The position numbers and the translations under genes are program-made. A stretch of DNA of 64,000 nt from Craspedostauros australis (Eukaryota > Bacillariophyta > Bacillariophyceae > Mastogloiales > Achnanthaceae): positions 930,001-994,000 of the forward strand of contig JAMXDE010000008.1 of the NCBI GenBank assembly GCA_026770025.1, written 5' to 3'. Positions 38,439-50,700 of the stretch are shown piece by piece. Positions within the stretch are counted from its first letter, which is position 1. Each line of letters begins with the position of its first letter. The notes beneath the pieces were generated by a model. It was not told where the DNA came from. It saw only the letters and a program-made list of their open reading frames with translations, and did not search any database.

Positions 38439-40373
38439 TCAGTGAAATGATATTGCCACATGCTTCTTTTGCAATAGGCTGTCTGCGATCGTCGTTTTCG
38501 AGATCACCACATTGTTGTCGCAGAATGTGACCGTCGGTGATTGGACGCGGACTCCCAGCAATCGGAGTGCGTATCGGAGTGCAATGATTTCTTCCGTCAC
38601 TGATCGCATTGCGTTGAATTCTGCTCCGTATGCAGATGTTGTGACTGATGTCTGCTGCTTGCTCGAGAAGTACACAGGCGTCCTGCCGAGGAAAAGGATG
38701 ATCCCGGTGTTTGATCGGCATGTGACAAAATCGTGCGCATGGTCAGCATCGACGAATGCATACATCGGCAGCTCCGGATAGATTGGCTTTGGTGACCGGT
38801 TGTCGACGTCCTCCTGTGCCTCAGGGTATTCTTCCTTCATTTGCGCTACCAATTCTGGGTTGGACGGCATCGAGTTGAAGTTGTCGAATATCATGGGTCT
38901 GGAGTCGATTTGCGTTCTGAGTGTGGGCATACTCTTGAGATAGCCCCATATCTTGAGTGCTCTTGCTAGATGTCTTTTCCGTGGTGATGCAGTGAATTGA
39001 GAGAGTGAAGAAGTTGCAAAGGTGACATCGAAACGCCCAAGTTGAATGACCCAGTTCAGCATGCCGATGAGCTGCTGGAACTGTTGGTGTTCGTCTGGTG
39101 TGAGTAGTTTGGAGTCATCCGTTTCCGGATGGTCCTTGTCCCACATGGGAACATGCTGGTCATGGAGTGTTCCATGCTGCCGTTCGACGTTCTCCATCGC
39201 GTTTGCGATGTATTTGTCACATCCAACGCTCCATTTGTCTTTCACATTCCTGGAATCATCGTTGCCCAGATAGTATTTGGGTGGTCCAATGTCTTTGATG
39301 GTGTAGACTTGCTGGATGACCTTCATGTATTGGTCTGGTTCTTTTGCCACAATCTTGAAGTCATCGACATGCATGCATATGTAGTCATACCCAGTGTCAT
39401 CCCTCCACTTGATCCATACGTCCTGGTCATGCCGTGATGGAGAGAACCCCATGGATGAGAGTGTATTTGCGAAGTGAGCATGGAGTTTATGCATGCTCGA
39501 TCAGAGTTCATACAACAACTTCCTGAGTACGATTGTCTGACCCTCTCTGTAATCGAACTCTTTTCCTGCCCTCGCGTATATCTTCTCGTTGATGTAGGCA
39601 TTGACAACTGCATTCCCCACGTCGCCGCAGAGTTGCTTCAGTTTGTTTGCGTCCACGATGACATCGAGTATCCGTATACTGGTTGATTTGACGGTTGATG
39701 AGTATACTCTGATGTTGTCAGCGAGTTCAATGAGGTGACTGCCAGCTACCAGCCGCCCCTTGTGCTGCAGATCCTGTTTCACAGCGAAGATGAGCCAGAG
39801 CTTGGTGCTCTGGTAGTATGATGAAGGTCGGTGAGTGGATGGATGGAATTCAAAGCAATCGAAGTCAATCAGAGCGTCGATCTCTTTCTTTGCTGCGTCC
39901 TTCCATAATGTGTTGCCATTGGCTTCGTCAAGTTGGAGTGCGTGTCGAATGTTGCGTGGCACTTCTACACCGTATTGGAATACTGCAGCGAAGAAGTCCA
40001 TCTTCGGCTCCTTCTTTCCTGGTCGTATGCGCCTCAGGATGGCGATACTGTCGTTGTTGTCGACTGTGAAGATGTGTGTGCGCTCGATTCGTCGCATGCG
40101 TCTGCGTATCATGCGAACAGCGTGCTTTGCCCATTTCAGTATTGTCGTTGACTGTCGATTGTGCCTGTCGTGCCATTTTGGCTCGTTAGTGATGATGTAT
40201 CGCGCCACGAGCTCGGGATGGTCTGCCCTCAGGATGTTGTATCGGAACCATTGAGTTTCATCGTTGTCCCATTTCACATTGAGATGGAGATGTCCATCTT
40301 GGAATGAGTGGCCTGCGATGGATGTAATTGCTGGTTTGTTCGTATCGTCTTTTGTGATCTGATTTTGGAACAT
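38439..40373 (-). pseudogene. E1 reverse transcriptase and RNase H
   Basis: Two open pieces in the same frame, 40373-39501 and 39494-38439, separated by one TGA (39501-39503). RT starts at TLWKDAAKKEIDALIDFDCF. The first catalytic Asp is in CGDVGNAVVNAYI. The YVDD box is MHVDDF. RNase H acids are visible in YAFVDADHAHD, SAYGAEFNAMR and VTFCDNNVVI. The frame differs from that of the integrase part upstream, so the polyprotein is broken. Inactive remnant of the Copia polymerase. Confidence 0.85.
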
Positions 40374-40710
40374 CTAATCATGCTCGCTCAGCCAGAGTGT
40401 CGATATGCCCCTGAATCCGCTGCTGGGGAGGATCTGGAAGCCTCACTGCTTCATAGTCATTGGAATCTCTCAAGATGTCCGCAGTTGAGAGCTTGTCTTC
40501 CCCTTTGCCATTGGATATCATGCTCATAGGCCCGCTGTTATGGTTGTCGTTGTTGTCAATGATGACATTCTGCTGACCGAACCATCAGTCGTCATGCGGA
40601 ATAGCATTTTTGTTGACCACGACGCCCCTGGTCCCCAGTGGTCCCTCCTCAGGAATGCGAGCAGCCGCCACCGACCGCACGGTAATCGCGTCGATGGCCT
40701 CACGGACCTG

Positions 40711-42351
40711 TCAAGCGAGCTGTGCCGGCATCGTCTTGGTGCGCGCTCGTTGCCCCAAGTTGCCTCTGGTAGTAGTGTGTATGAGATCGAGGCGTTCGAT
40801 GCGCTGAACTTCCTCGTTGGTGACTTGCGGAGCACTTGCGTCTTTCGCAATTCGTGGTTCCACAATGTTCCATACCAGGGCGGTGCCTTTGGTTACGTCT
40901 TTGCCTTTCGGCGACCAAATGTGATAGGTGAAAGGGTCCCCATGGTCCCATGCAATTCCCAAGAAGTAACCTGGTTTGAATGAGTGATGTGGAAACTTTG
41001 TCATCGGCTCGAAATACCAGACCTGTTGAAAGAACGTGAACCTGAACATGGAGATGTACGGAGTGTTCCTGTGGAGCAGTTCAATGGGATTCTTCCATTG
41101 GATGCTCTCCTTTGCCGTGTAGTTCGATACATTGATGGCGTGTTGTACCGTGTAGCACCAGAAGGCAAGCGGTACGGACGCCGCCCAAAGCAATTTGTAT
41201 GCATGTCGCTTGATGTCGCTGATCGCCTGCTCTGCTCGGTCCTGATTCTGATTCATGGGAGCAGTGAAGGAGTGCTCGATCATGTACCGCATCGCCACAT
41301 CCTTCCATTCCTTGACGGCTTGGACCTGTGAGTAGTCCAAGATGAGTAGGTCAGGTGCCCTGACCTGCACGATGAAATCGGTGAGCACCACTGGCGCCAT
41401 TGCCTCTCGTCGGAGCGGCTTGGTCCAGATGGATTTGGACTCGCTGTGTGCAAAGAGCTGGAAGCACTTGAAGTGTCAAATGGATGGGACCGTGGAGAAG
41501 AATGGATCGGTTTCCACTCTTCCCTTGATTCGGTGTGACCGTAGCGCGCCCGCTCGCTGCGCACGGTACTGCCTTGGGATGATTCTTGACTCCGTGTCGA
41601 TGGGAGTATCAGCCAGCTGCGTCGATGCTGCTTTCGTTTTCTTGACCACCTGTTGTGGGAGATGCCGGAAGACCTTGTTGAAGTCAACACTGGTGTGAGA
41701 TCGCCAAAGGCGTCTGTGTCTATCGCATATAGTAATATTCTTAGTTTGAGTTAGCTCGTAAGCTGTCGGTTTACGAATTGGGATGCGCAGGGTATTGCTG
41801 TCGTGATTGGCCAGCGGGATGCTGATGTCGCCAGGCAATATCTGTTGCTGCCTATTGTATTGTCGAAGCCGATCGTAGATGCTGATGTCAGACGTGTGCA
41901 TGTGGTGTGTATTGAACAGCGACTCCATCTGCTGTGGATGCTTGTCGAGAGCCACGTAATATGCCTTGATGAGGATCACTCCGCCTTCTGGCGGCTCGTA
42001 CGCTGCCACCGCGTCGACCATCGGAAACATCTCGATTTGCGAGTCCACTGTCGCCCCTCGGGGTGGAACTGCTGCTGGTTTTTTTTGGGCTACCACCCAT
42101 CCAGACTCATGAAAAATGTCGCCGTCCGCGCCTGAGTCTAGAATGATATAGCCATGGCTACTATTCGTTTCTCTTGCCCGTCGAATCGTGTGCTCTGTAT
42201 GTGGGTCGGTGCTTCTTGGACGCGACTCTCGTAGCGTATCCAGGGTCGTATTCCCTGGCCCGCTCTCCGCGGCCTTTTGCGTCAAGTCCACACTGTCTTG
42301 GTCCTTGATGCATATGGTGACCTCCGACTGCTGGCACGAAGTGCCTATCAT
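40711..42351 (-). pseudogene. E1 protease and integrase region
   Basis: Same frame as gag. 42351-41476 carries an aspartic protease motif (IILDSGADGDIF). A TGA at 41476-41478 interrupts before an integrase C-terminal half (QDRAEQAISDIKRHAYKL, then PLAFWCYTVQHAINVSNY and PGYFLGIAWDHGDPFTYHIW). The N-terminal zinc-binding HHCC motif and the first catalytic Asp of integrase are not obvious, so this section is degenerate. The stretch 40374-40710 joins it to RT through a frame change. Confidence 0.75.
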
Positions 42352-42357
42352 TGGTTG

Positions 42358-43633
42358 TCAGGAGCCTTTGTCACATGGTCCATACTTCTTGGTTCGATTG
42401 GTCTTGTTGCCGAATCTGGTGCGCTTGTTGGGTTTGCGCTGAGCGTGCTGCTCCTGGGTCTTGGCAAACTCAGCGGGTTTGTTGTGCTTGAATGTCTCCT
42501 TGCTGATGAGCTCTCCTGTCTTGCGGAAGTGTCGCGAGGATTCCACCACAAACACTTGTGCGGGGGTAGGAAGGCTACGGAATACAATATCTGGAAGTCG
42601 GTACATCGACAGTTTCTTGCGATCCCCGGATGTAGCTTCAAACGGTCGCTTGCGGTCCGTTCGCCCGCCCTTCTGGTGTGCGCGTCGATTGCGCCGTGGA
42701 GATCTGTCGATCTCCGCGTTGGAGAGGACCTTGTCGTGCTTCATGAGAGTCTCGCGGACCCAATTGAAGGACTCGTCTGTCTCTTGGAGGCGAGAGACCG
42801 TACGGGTGAATTGCTCATCGCGAATGTTGCGGAAGAATCTTGCAATCTTCTGCTTGTCACTCATGGCCTTGCCATTGTCATTGATTGTCTGAACAGACAT
42901 GGAGAAGTCATTGACGAACACGCTGAATGGTCCAGATCCGTCGTAGACGAGTTTGGACGGTTTGTCTTCCTCTGTTGCCACAATGTCGGCCCTGTTCTCA
43001 GTGGATTTGTATGTGCGGATGAGGGCCTGGAAGGCTGCATGACCGCTGTCTCTTTCCGCGAGGACCATGTAGTTAGCGTGTCCTTTGCACGTTTTCGAGT
43101 TGAGCACTGTGTAGAACTGGGTGTCGACGTCCTCGCAGTAGTGGGCCCTGCATGTCTCTTGCATGCAGTCTGCGTATCTGGTTGTGACCAGCTGGCGGAT
43201 GAAGTCGATCTTCCACTGGTGCCATTCGATGTTGAGTCCGCTGAATGGCTCCACCTCTAGCAGGGTGACTTTGTCATACTTCCATCCGGTTGGCGTTGAT
43301 GGCGATCGGCGTACTTCCAGTGAGCGCCTTGGTGAGTGTACCACAACCTCGCCGCTCATTGCCTTGGCAAGTTCACGATTGGCGGCTTCCTTCATCGCGA
43401 GTTTCAATCGCATTTGGGTTGCCTTGCTGGCGACAGGAGTCTCGATGGTTGGTACCTCATACCCGGTCATTGTAATGAACTCGTTGATGGCCGCCCAATC
43501 GGTTGCTTGGTCGATTTGCCGTTCTTTCGCGAAAGCGAAGATGCGAAGGATGTTCTCAATGTTGATCAAGGTGAGTGTTGGTGAGAGAGCCAGCGCTTGG
43601 ATGATGTTTTTTGTCTGGACTCTTGATGACACG
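42358..43633 (-). pseudogene. E1 gag, 3' portion
   Basis: Capsid-like gag (FSGLNIEWHQWKIDFIRQL, GHAAFQALIRTYKS, DKQKIARFFRNIRDEQF), followed by a basic region rich in Lys/Arg. It ends at TGA 42358-42360, directly before and in frame with the protease. The open frame continues rightwards to 43764, but that N-terminal part is antisense E2 LTR, not gag. The true 5' part of gag is at 52762-52874. Joining the two pieces after removing E2 leaves the frames out of phase by one, so gag was damaged as well as interrupted. Confidence 0.8.
43629..43633. repeat. E2 target site duplication (left), ACACG
   Basis: Differs by one base from GCACG at 52762-52766 right of the 3' LTR. Confidence 0.65.
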
Positions 43634-44319
43634 AGTTGAGATTCAATGAGGGACAGACTACCACCGGACACGGTATCAACCAGATGGGAGAAATTCTCGT
43701 TTTGGCGCGAAATCCTCCGACTTGATCGACCACCAAATCTTTTCTCCTCCTTTCTCTCCTCCATTCACGAATCCATCATGACTCAAACATGACCGATCTG
43801 ACTCACACCTCACCTTGGGAACTATATGCTCCTCAGATCCTTTTACTACAACATACCTCAATTCCCTTCACGCTGACGGCTGCTGCATTATTGCCGTAGT
43901 CTCAACATGAGTATCCAACTTGCTTCAATCTGAGCAATGGAATCCGAGGGCCAGCTCCAGCCACAACCACTGCTTCATGACTATCACCAACATGCGTCAT
44001 GGCCTACACCACAGTGTATCTACATGTGCGGAGAGCAAGGCACTGCTATGATCATCAACCCTGAGCACTGAACCAAGTACATCAGTGCAGGGTCTCGCCA
44101 AGTTGTGTGACATCGTTTCTTCACCCTATTAACACCACAAGCTAACTCATAATAAACACAGACAAGGATTAGCTACAAAGCACTCATCTACTCATCGTTA
44201 CAGTAACAACTCTTCAATCAATACATCCCTCTTGAACTGCATCACACGGCTATCCCGAAGCTGGCAGATCCAAGAGACATCCTCCACCGATTCGCGCCAA
44301 CTACGCCCGAATCCTAACT
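43634..44319 (+). repeat. E2 5' LTR
   Basis: 686 bp. Contains TTTTGGCGCGAAA at 43700-43712 and a second inverted E2F-like core (TTGGCGCGAA on minus) at 44291-44300. Confidence 0.92.
43700..43712 (+). promoter_or_regulatory. E2F-type site in E2 5' LTR
   Basis: TTTTGGCGCGAAA is a full match to the E2F/DP consensus TTTSGCGCGAAA. It lies 66 bp from the LTR edge. Conserved at the same place in the 3' LTR, in the solo LTR and (twice) in E3. Confidence 0.6.
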
Positions 44320-44334
44320 GGTAGCTGCGAGTGG
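44319..44334 (+). promoter_or_regulatory. E2 primer binding site TGGTAGCTGCGAGTGG
   Basis: Begins with TGG at the LTR edge, so it would pair with a tRNA 3' end (...CGCAGCTACCA). Conserved exactly in E3 at 63163-63178. The tRNA is probably initiator Met (plant elements use TGGTATCAGAGC), but the host tRNA is not known. Confidence 0.75.
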
Positions 44335-44394
44335 TTGCCAAATACTCTCTTATCAACTCCACCGAGCATCTTCCTCTGCCAACCGATCGCAAGA

Positions 44395-44662
44395 GTCTCT
44401 CTGAGACAAAGCCAAAAGGCACAGCTCGCAAACCGAGCCTCCATCAAAGGACCACGTCCTCATCGCATGCATCTGATTTGAAATCAGACTCCAAAGCTCG
44501 AAAACCGAGCCACTCACGAGGACAAAAGTCCCAGCTGAAGGTAAGCGACCCAAGGTCGGACCTCAGTAGCCTCTGCCAAAGCAAGCAACAACCGCACTCG
44601 CCAACCGAGTGCGAGCCTCCCCAAGCCTGCATCGAACTTCAGTGCACACCTTCCCAACGAAG
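44395..44662 (+). other. Hairpin array in E2 5' leader
   Basis: A run of short perfect stem-loops: 44395-44407 (GTCTC/GAGAC), 44424-44438 (GCTCG, loop CAAAC, CGAGC), 44448-44460 (AGGAC/GTCCT), 44473-44487 (CTGAT/ATCAG), 44496-44510 (GCTCG, loop AAAAC, CGAGC), 44520-44531 (GGAC/GTCC), 44546-44558 (CGACC/GGTCG), 44593-44613 (8-bp stem CGCACTCG, loop CCAAC) and 44650-44662 (CTTC/GAAG, loop CCAAC). Four share a pentaloop ending AAC. It lies between primer site and gag start, where packaging or translation signals sit in retroelements. Confidence 0.65.
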
Positions 44663-44746
44663 TGAAGCCGAGCAAGAGCAAGAGAAGGCAAACAGATCGA
44701 TCCCCTCGAAGTCCGAAGACCACTCAAGAAGTCCCCGTCATCCATC

Positions 44747-47700
44747 ATGGCGGAAGAGACAACCCCTGCCACGCTGGAAGAGCTGCAAGCGCAGCTCGAA
44801 GCGATCACGGTCGAGAACGCTCGCCTCACACAGGCGACGTTGGCAGCCGAAGCCGCTGCAGAAGCAGCAAACGCGGCTATAGCCACTGCCCAAGCAGCGG
44901 CGACAGCCACCACGACCCCAAACCGTCCCGGTCTCGAGCGCAGCCGCTCCGCTGGCGACACAAGACCCCGAACGGAACAGTCCTTCCTCGGCGACAGCAT
45001 CTTCGACATGGAAACACCCATGCCCAAGAAGAACAGAAAGTCAGAAGAGGACAGCGAAGACGACGACCACGACCTCTCTGGGAAACCAACCGTTCCCATC
45101 ATGGGAGGCATCCTCAAGCAAGGACGCAACTGGGTACCCTGGACCGCAGGCGCACCAAACAGGCACTGGACCGGCCTCCAAGACGAGTCACACACCAGGT
45201 GGACTAACTCTCAACAACAGAGAATCCTCCATAACGGTGCTGACTCCACCAACCAGTCCAAGCGAGAGCAAGGACTCACCGACAAGTTCAAGAAAGGAGG
45301 GAACATCCAGCAGTTCATCCGCCTGGTGCGAAACCACATGGCAAGAACCGGACTCCTCACCATGGCGTACATCGCTGACGCCAACGCAGAGTCAGGGATG
45401 ACTTGCGTCCTGGACTCACCAGCCGCCTTCACTCTTGAAGATGCCACCAAGCACTTCGACGACTTCCATCTGAAGTGGGATCACTACGACGTCCAGAACA
45501 ACGAGACAGCCTCAGCGTTCTTCCGTGACAGTCTTGATCCAGTCCTCGAAGACCAGCTCATGAACCGAATCGAACCGAGGTTCCACGATAACTTCATCAC
45601 TCTCTTCGTTGAGTTCATGAACAGCAACTCGGCCAACTCCTTGGATGAACAAGACGCCCTCGCAGCCAAGATTCGTGAAGTCAACTGCAGACGTTTTCCA
45701 AACGAGAACGTTGGTCTCATGGCAGTCCACCTTCGTGCTCTTTGCAAGCGCCTCGACGACGCCGGTCGCTTCGACCTTCGTCTCCTCCGAACGATCCTCG
45801 ATGCCTTCCTGCAGGCTGGAGGACAGATCCGGTCTGGTGAACAGTACCGACGTCCTCTCTATGTGATGAAGGATAGCCTTGAGGAAATCCTCATGCGCCT
45901 CCCCGTCTTCACATACGAGTACGCTCGCCCCCAGCTTGCCGCAAAAGACCTCACATGGATGGCAATCTGCAACAAGGCCGAGGCGTCGTACGAAAACGAA
46001 GTGCGCGGAAATCGCTGGCATGCCATCAGGCGTACCAGAGATAGCAACGTGCCCAAGTACTCGTACGCCAGCAACGTCGTCCAGAATCCAAGCGCCAACG
46101 TTCTCGAGCAACACAAGGGTTTCTCCAAGAACGATGGAAAGAGAAACAACTTCAAGAAGCCCAAGGAACGCGACGCCAAACGCAACGCCAGCCAGGGCTG
46201 GTCGTCCAAAGCTCCCAAGCCCGGTGAGCCACAGCGCAAGCTTGTCAACGACAAGACGTTCATGTGGTGCGCCAAGTGCCGCCGCTGGCGTCTCTCGCAC
46301 AACACCGAGAGCCACCAGGACAACTTCAAGTTCAAGGCGAAGGCAAAGGGCAAGAACGTTCCCAAGCAGGACAACCTCTCCATCGACATGGCTGCGTGGA
46401 CGTGCTTCACAGCCGCCTCCAGCCAAGACGAAGACACCTGGTGGTCCCTCATTTGGAACCTCTTCACCTCCTTCAACTACTCCGGTAGCATCATCGGATT
46501 GGTTCTCCTCTTCGCTTCACTCCAAGTCATCACCATCGGAGTAGAGTATGGGTGGTACATCGCGGCAGCTAACGCCTGGATGCTAATCGCCGTGACTCTA
46601 CTACTCCTCCACACGAACGTCCCACGAAGACCCGACGCAATCAACCCTACTGACCTAGTCTACAACAAGGCACGAGTCAAAGAACGGTTCAAGCAAGTAC
46701 ACAAACGTCCAACACACTTCAATGGGGCTGTGAAACGCAGTCTCTACGACCTTGTGATGGAAAGTCTCGACCCAGATGGACCCAAACCCGTAAACGTGTC
46801 GAAAGGAAACTCCCCACGAACAAAACGTGTGTGGCGCCCCCAGGCCCGGACCAAAACTCGCAATCACAGATCAAAACGTCGTTACTGGAACCAGTCGAAA
46901 GCTTCCACTTATGGTAAAAACCAACCACTCACGACTGCAAAATTGCCCCGCCAGGAAGGTCGCACCTCATCCATCTCACGAAACCTCTGGAGCCTGTACC
47001 CAACTCGCGGAATCGACTTGATGTATGATCGAAGCCAAAAGCAACAATGGGACAATGACATGCCCGCACTACTCACTCTGCAAGGTCTAGCATCTTATTT
47101 CACCAATCGCAATGCTTTTGCATCTCCAGCTAAAGCTGAGAGTTATCTCTCGCCCGATGCTCCATTCGAACTTGTATGGGACAGCGGAGCGTCAATCTCT
47201 GTGACAAATGACCTCAACGATTTCTGTTCTACTCCAAGTCCTCCACCAAGACCGACCTTTCTCAACGGGTTCCTCAAGAAAATCCAAGTGAATGCGTTGG
47301 GAACTGTCGAGTGGTATGTTCTTGATGTGACTGGAAGTCCTCGCAAATTGCGACTTCCTGCTTTCCATGTTCCCGAATCGAAGGTCAAGCTAATCAGCAC
47401 TTCCAGTCTTCTCGAAGAGTATCAGGGAGAAACGATCGTATTCGACAAGTCCTCCTGCAAACTCAGCGGAATCCTGGGAAGCAACGATCGCAATGCAATC
47501 GTAGCGAACTACAAGAAATCCACAAGGTTGCCAACATCCGTTGGCTACAGCGCCGACAACATTCATGATGTGCCAGCTGCACTAACGTCCATCGTCTCTA
47601 CCGTATCGGACCACAATGTGAATCTCACCCAACCGCAAAAGGAACTTCTTCGATGGCACTATCGTCTAGGACACTTATCCTTCAGTCGAGTGAAGTTCCT

Positions 47701-50700
47701 GCTGCGTTCGGGTGCACTCACTGGGTCAGAATCGTCTAGAAAGATGCACACAGCTGCGGCAAAGGTCACGAGCCTTCCACTCTGCGCCGCATGTCAATTC
47801 GGAAAGCTGCACCGTCGACCTTCACCAGGAATAACCCAACATGTCATTCGTGACAAACAAGGAGTTTTGCGCACCGACCACTTGTTCCCAGGACAACAAG
47901 TGTCAGTGGACCACTTCGCCGGTCGAACACCAGGACGCCTCTTCTCAGGACGAGGCAAAGGTGATCCAAACGAAATGTACAAAGGCGGAGCCATCTTCGT
48001 CGATCACGCCTCCGGATACATTCATGTGGAACCAGTAGCAGCGCTGACCACGCACACTACCCTCGAAGCCAAGGAACGGTTCGAACTGATGTGCCGAGAT
48101 GTGGGAGTCCCCGTGCGATCCTATCTATCGGATAACGCCACCACCTTCACCTCGCCCGAATACTCCAAGCACCTTGAGATATTCCATCAAGTCCATCGAT
48201 TCGCAGGTGTCGGCGCACATCATCACAACGGAATCGCCGAGCGCAGTATTCGAACAATTGTCTCAATGGCTCGAACCATGATGATGCACCAAAGCATCCA
48301 TTGGCCAACCATATTTGACGCTCAACTGTGGCCAATGGCCGTAGTGCACGCAGCGTACATCTACAATCGCGTGCCTAACCCCGCCACAGGCCTCACACCT
48401 TACGATGTTCTTTCACGCATTCGTCTCCCCCTCAAGCAACTTCATAACCTGCACGTATGGGGCAGCCCAGTCTATGTCCTTAACAAAGCACTGGCCGACG
48501 GACGAAAGATACCTCGATGGGAACCAAGAGGAGAAAGATACGTGAACATGGGTCTATCCACGAAGCATGCTTCAACCGTACCTCTGGTCCTATCACCACG
48601 GACAGGTTCAATCACACCTCAGTTCCATGTTGTGTTCGATGACTGGTTCGCAACGATTGCTACCGACTTGAAGCAACTTCCAAGCTATCAATCGGAAGAA
48701 TGGACTCGCATGTTCAGTGACACCACCTTTCAATACCCATTCGACGACGACGATGTGGAATCAATGGAGCAGGAAGACATCTTCGCATCAGACACGCGAG
48801 ACCACAACCGGTTACAACGCAACGACGACCATACTCCACCACCAGCAACTGAGACGCGAAACCAACAAGCCATTCGTGATAGAGTGCCACAGGTATTGGC
48901 TAAAAGGTCGCAACCACTGACACAACAGATCCCGGATCTCATGAGTGACACTCTCGCCCCTCCAATGCCAGTCTCAAAGGGAGCCAACAGGCAAATGTCT
49001 TCGACAGAGGGAGCTGCTAATGAGCAACCAGAACCTGATCCTATTATAGAGTCACCGGACCAGCGAACACTTCAACCACAATTGGATTCGCCTCTCCGAG
49101 AGTCACCAATCTCGGGACCGGTAACTCCATTACCACCTTCAGATCCAACACCAACTGAAACCGGCTCCATAACACCAACCATGCCTAAGCTCGAATCAAT
49201 GCCAGCAAGACCTCGAAGCACGAGAAGTCGCAAACAACCAAAGCGATTCACGTATGCGCGCATGGGAGGCAAAGCCGCATGGTTAGACGACGAAGATACC
49301 GATGACTACTACTTCTGTCCCGCAGTGGCTAGCATGGAAGAAAATGAACAGGAGGCAACAACCAGGGAACTACACCCTGATTCTGCATCAATCATCACAT
49401 TCTCACAAGCTGTCGTCGACTGCTTGCACACAATCGAACCGCTCCAACGTGAAGGCAGCGACTCTCTCTCCATCGACTTACACCAATTCAAGGTGGATGC
49501 CAACTACCTACTGCGCAGACTTCGACTCCGATTCAACACTTTGAATCCGCAACCAACCAACGTCGTCCTTCCAACATTTGCGCCAAAGGCGACTGAAACG
49601 AGAGAGGCCAACATCAACATGGTCGATTGGTGGCAGCCGGGTCCAGACAACATGGTCGAAGAAGGACCAACGCCATTCCAAGACGTCTACGAAGACTTCT
49701 ACTCGGACATGGAGAGACACTTCGAAGTCGATCTTCACTGCGAGATTCGTTGCGACGACCTCAGGAGACAAGCGACTGACTACGCTGTCGGCCAATTCGT
49801 CAACAAACTGAGCACTTTCATTCGAACCGGCATCATGAACCCCAGCTTCGATGCCTTTGACTACATGTCATTGGCCAAACCAGAGCCATGGTCGAACCAG
49901 GATCCGGAATATTTGATGATGAAAGGCTTTCTTCCTCCCGAAGCCAGAATCAGTGGAAACACCTTCTTCAAAAGAACTCGCTCCGTGTGGAACGCCATCT
50001 CTGAGAATCATCACTATCGTCTCGCTTTCGAACTACTCCGTCGCCAAGTCACGACCATCCGTCCAGGGCCATGGCCACAGCCAAGTGAATTCGAAGTCGA
50101 GAAGTTCGTCCAAGGGATGATCGAAACCAACACTGCGCCTCTCAAGGTGGCTCCGTTAACGCGTGTCTCCGACAAAATCGAATCGACACTTGAAGTCGAC
50201 CCATCGTCCATCCTGGACACAGCAACATGCATTCCAGAGCACGCGTGGGCTAACATCGAACAACATGCCTATGCTGTCTCAATCATCGAGCCACAACGAG
50301 ACTCGACAAACTTCCCAACATATGTTGATGGACACATGATGAGCTACTTCGCAACAGGTGGCGATTTGGATATCGCCGAACGCTCATCCACGTACAAGGC
50401 ATCCAGCAATGACCCTGACACCCTCTCTTTCGACGAAGCGATTCGCGACAACAACAAGGATGAGTGGATGCAAGCAGCCGGAAAGGAAATCAAGGCACTT
50501 ACGGAAAAGGGAACATGGGAAGAGATTCAAAAGGCCGACGTCGTCAACGATCGAATCTTCCCAGGGACCTGGGTTTTCCGTCGCAAGCGCTTGCCAGATG
50601 GTACTATCAAGAAGTACAAGGGTCGCTGGTGTTGTCGTGGAGATCTCATGAATGAAGATGCATCCACCTACGCGCCAGTCGTGGCCTGGTCATCCGTTCG

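Noticed and set aside
43634-43764. N-terminus of the minus-strand gag frame running to 43764 (MEERKEEKRFGG)
   Set aside because: It is antisense E2 LTR sequence read through by chance; the same peptide appears antisense to the 3' LTR at about 52076-52206.
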